From positions 1 to 6,307 of the forward strand of contig JACQTG010000241.1 of the NCBI GenBank assembly GCA_016210895.1: a DNA stretch of 6,307 nt, written 5' to 3'. Each line of letters begins with the position of its first letter. Within the stretch, counting starts at the first letter, position 1. The stretch is from Acidobacteriota bacterium (lineage in GTDB: Bacteria; Acidobacteriota; Terriglobia; Acidoferrales; 2-02-FULL-67-57). The translations under genes and the position numbers were made by a program. Under the pieces are notes generated by a model. It had not been told where the DNA came from, did not search any database, and saw only the letters and a program-made list of their open reading frames with translations. Shown here one piece after another: positions 5,746-6,307 of this stretch.

Positions 5746-6307
5746 TCAGGATCTGCCGACCCTAGAACTGTGTCCGACGGCGGGGGTGTGGCCCAGCACT
5801 TCTAACAAAAACTCCAGAATTTCCACGTGGCGTTTGGCCTCAGCTAGATTTTGTCCCCAGGTGTAGAGGCCATGGCGACGCACTAGAAAGCCGTGCGCGT
5901 GGGGATGCTGCTGCAAAGCCTCTTCGACCGTTCGGGCTTGTGCTACCCAGTCCTGAGAGTTTGCGAGGATCGGGAGCCACTCGCGGTGTTCGTAGGTCTC
6001 GACGCCCGCTAGACCTTTTAGCATCTCGTAGCCTTCTAAGGCAAGACCACCACTGTTGGCGTACGCCTCGGAGATTATGGTGCTCCAAACGGAATGGGTA
6101 TGCAAGATCGCTCCCGCTCCCCGCACGCGTACAACCGCCAGATGCAGTTTCGCCTCAACCGAAGGCCGCCCCGAGCCTGCCACGATTCCCCCGTTCGCGT
6201 TGATTTGCACAATTTGCTGAGCGGTGAGCCGGCCTTTGTCGACACCGGTGGCCGTGATAGCCAGCCGCAACGGGTCTCGGCAGACCACGGCACTGAAGTT
6301 CCCGCTC
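5746..6307 (-). CDS. mtnB: Methylthioribulose-1-phosphate dehydratase, 5' end outside the window
   Basis: This zinc enzyme of the class II aldolase/adducin fold removes water from 5-methylthioribulose-1-P to give the diketone phosphate that MtnC uses. The 186 visible residues begin SGNFSA, the glycine/asparagine phosphate-binding motif near the N-terminus of the family, so only about 20 residues are missing. The Zn ligands are the two His of ILHTHS (visible residues 69 and 71) and His145 in LVRRHGLYTWG. E94 in GYEMLKG aligns with catalytic Glu139 of human APIP. The HTHS and RRHG.Y.WG context separates it from fuculose-phosphate and ribulose-phosphate relatives, as does the placement directly upstream of mtnD and mtnC. 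A GTG at 6288 would remove the phosphate-binding loop and is not the real start. Confidence 0.93.
   Translation of the reverse strand, partial: SGNFSAVVCRDPLRLAITATGVDKGRLTAQQIVQINANGGIVAGSGRPSVEAKLHLAVVRVRGAGAILHTHSVWSTIISEAYANSGGLALEGYEMLKGLAGVETYEHREWLPILANSQDWVAQARTVEEALQQHPHAHGFLVRRHGLYTWGQNLAEAKRHVEILEFLLEVLGHTPAVGHSSRVGRS

Overview
The window holds two minus-strand gene clusters separated by about 540 bp of DNA with no credible gene. Both flanking genes run off the window. GC content is fairly high (high fifties by eye), and GTG start codons are common: four of the five genes whose start lies inside the window and could vary use GTG or probably do. The source looks like a free-living, probably soil or sediment bacterium. 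A short fragment at 4326-4376 resembles the glycine-rich loop of a Ser/Thr kinase. Such kinases are abundant in Acidobacteriota, which makes that phylum a reasonable but unproven guess.

Right part (4386-6307, transcribed right to left): a methionine-salvage cluster mtnB-mtnD-mtnC. It encodes methylthioribulose-1-phosphate dehydratase (5' end missing), the cupin acireductone dioxygenase, and the HAD-type enolase-phosphatase E1. MtnB dehydrates methylthioribulose-1-P to a diketone phosphate. MtnC enolises and dephosphorylates this to the acireductone. MtnD oxidises the acireductone to the 2-keto acid precursor of methionine. The three enzymes are consecutive in the pathway; mtnA/mtnK or mtnP would have to lie elsewhere.

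Middle (3863-4385): no gene. It contains three short perfect inverted repeats upstream of guaD, a 112-bp MITE-like or IS-remnant element bounded by 11-bp inverted repeats, and the possible kinase-gene scrap.

Left part (1-3862, transcribed right to left): a purine-catabolism operon. An extended -10 promoter precedes guaD (guanine deaminase, Bacillus type). Next come the three subunits of a molybdenum hydroxylase in the order Mo subunit, [2Fe-2S] subunit, FAD subunit, with overlapping ends (8 nt and 4 nt) that suggest translational coupling. The Mo subunit keeps the Glu and Arg that bind purines in xanthine dehydrogenase. Together with guaD this supports guanine -> xanthine -> urate, rather than a generic aldehyde or CO dehydrogenase.

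I see no CRISPR array, tRNA, rRNA, phage or defence gene, and no clearly new system. The points most worth a second look are the intergenic dyads, the MITE-like element, the hairpin abutting the guaD stop, the corrected starts of guaD and mtnC, and the purine-specific residues of the Mo subunit.
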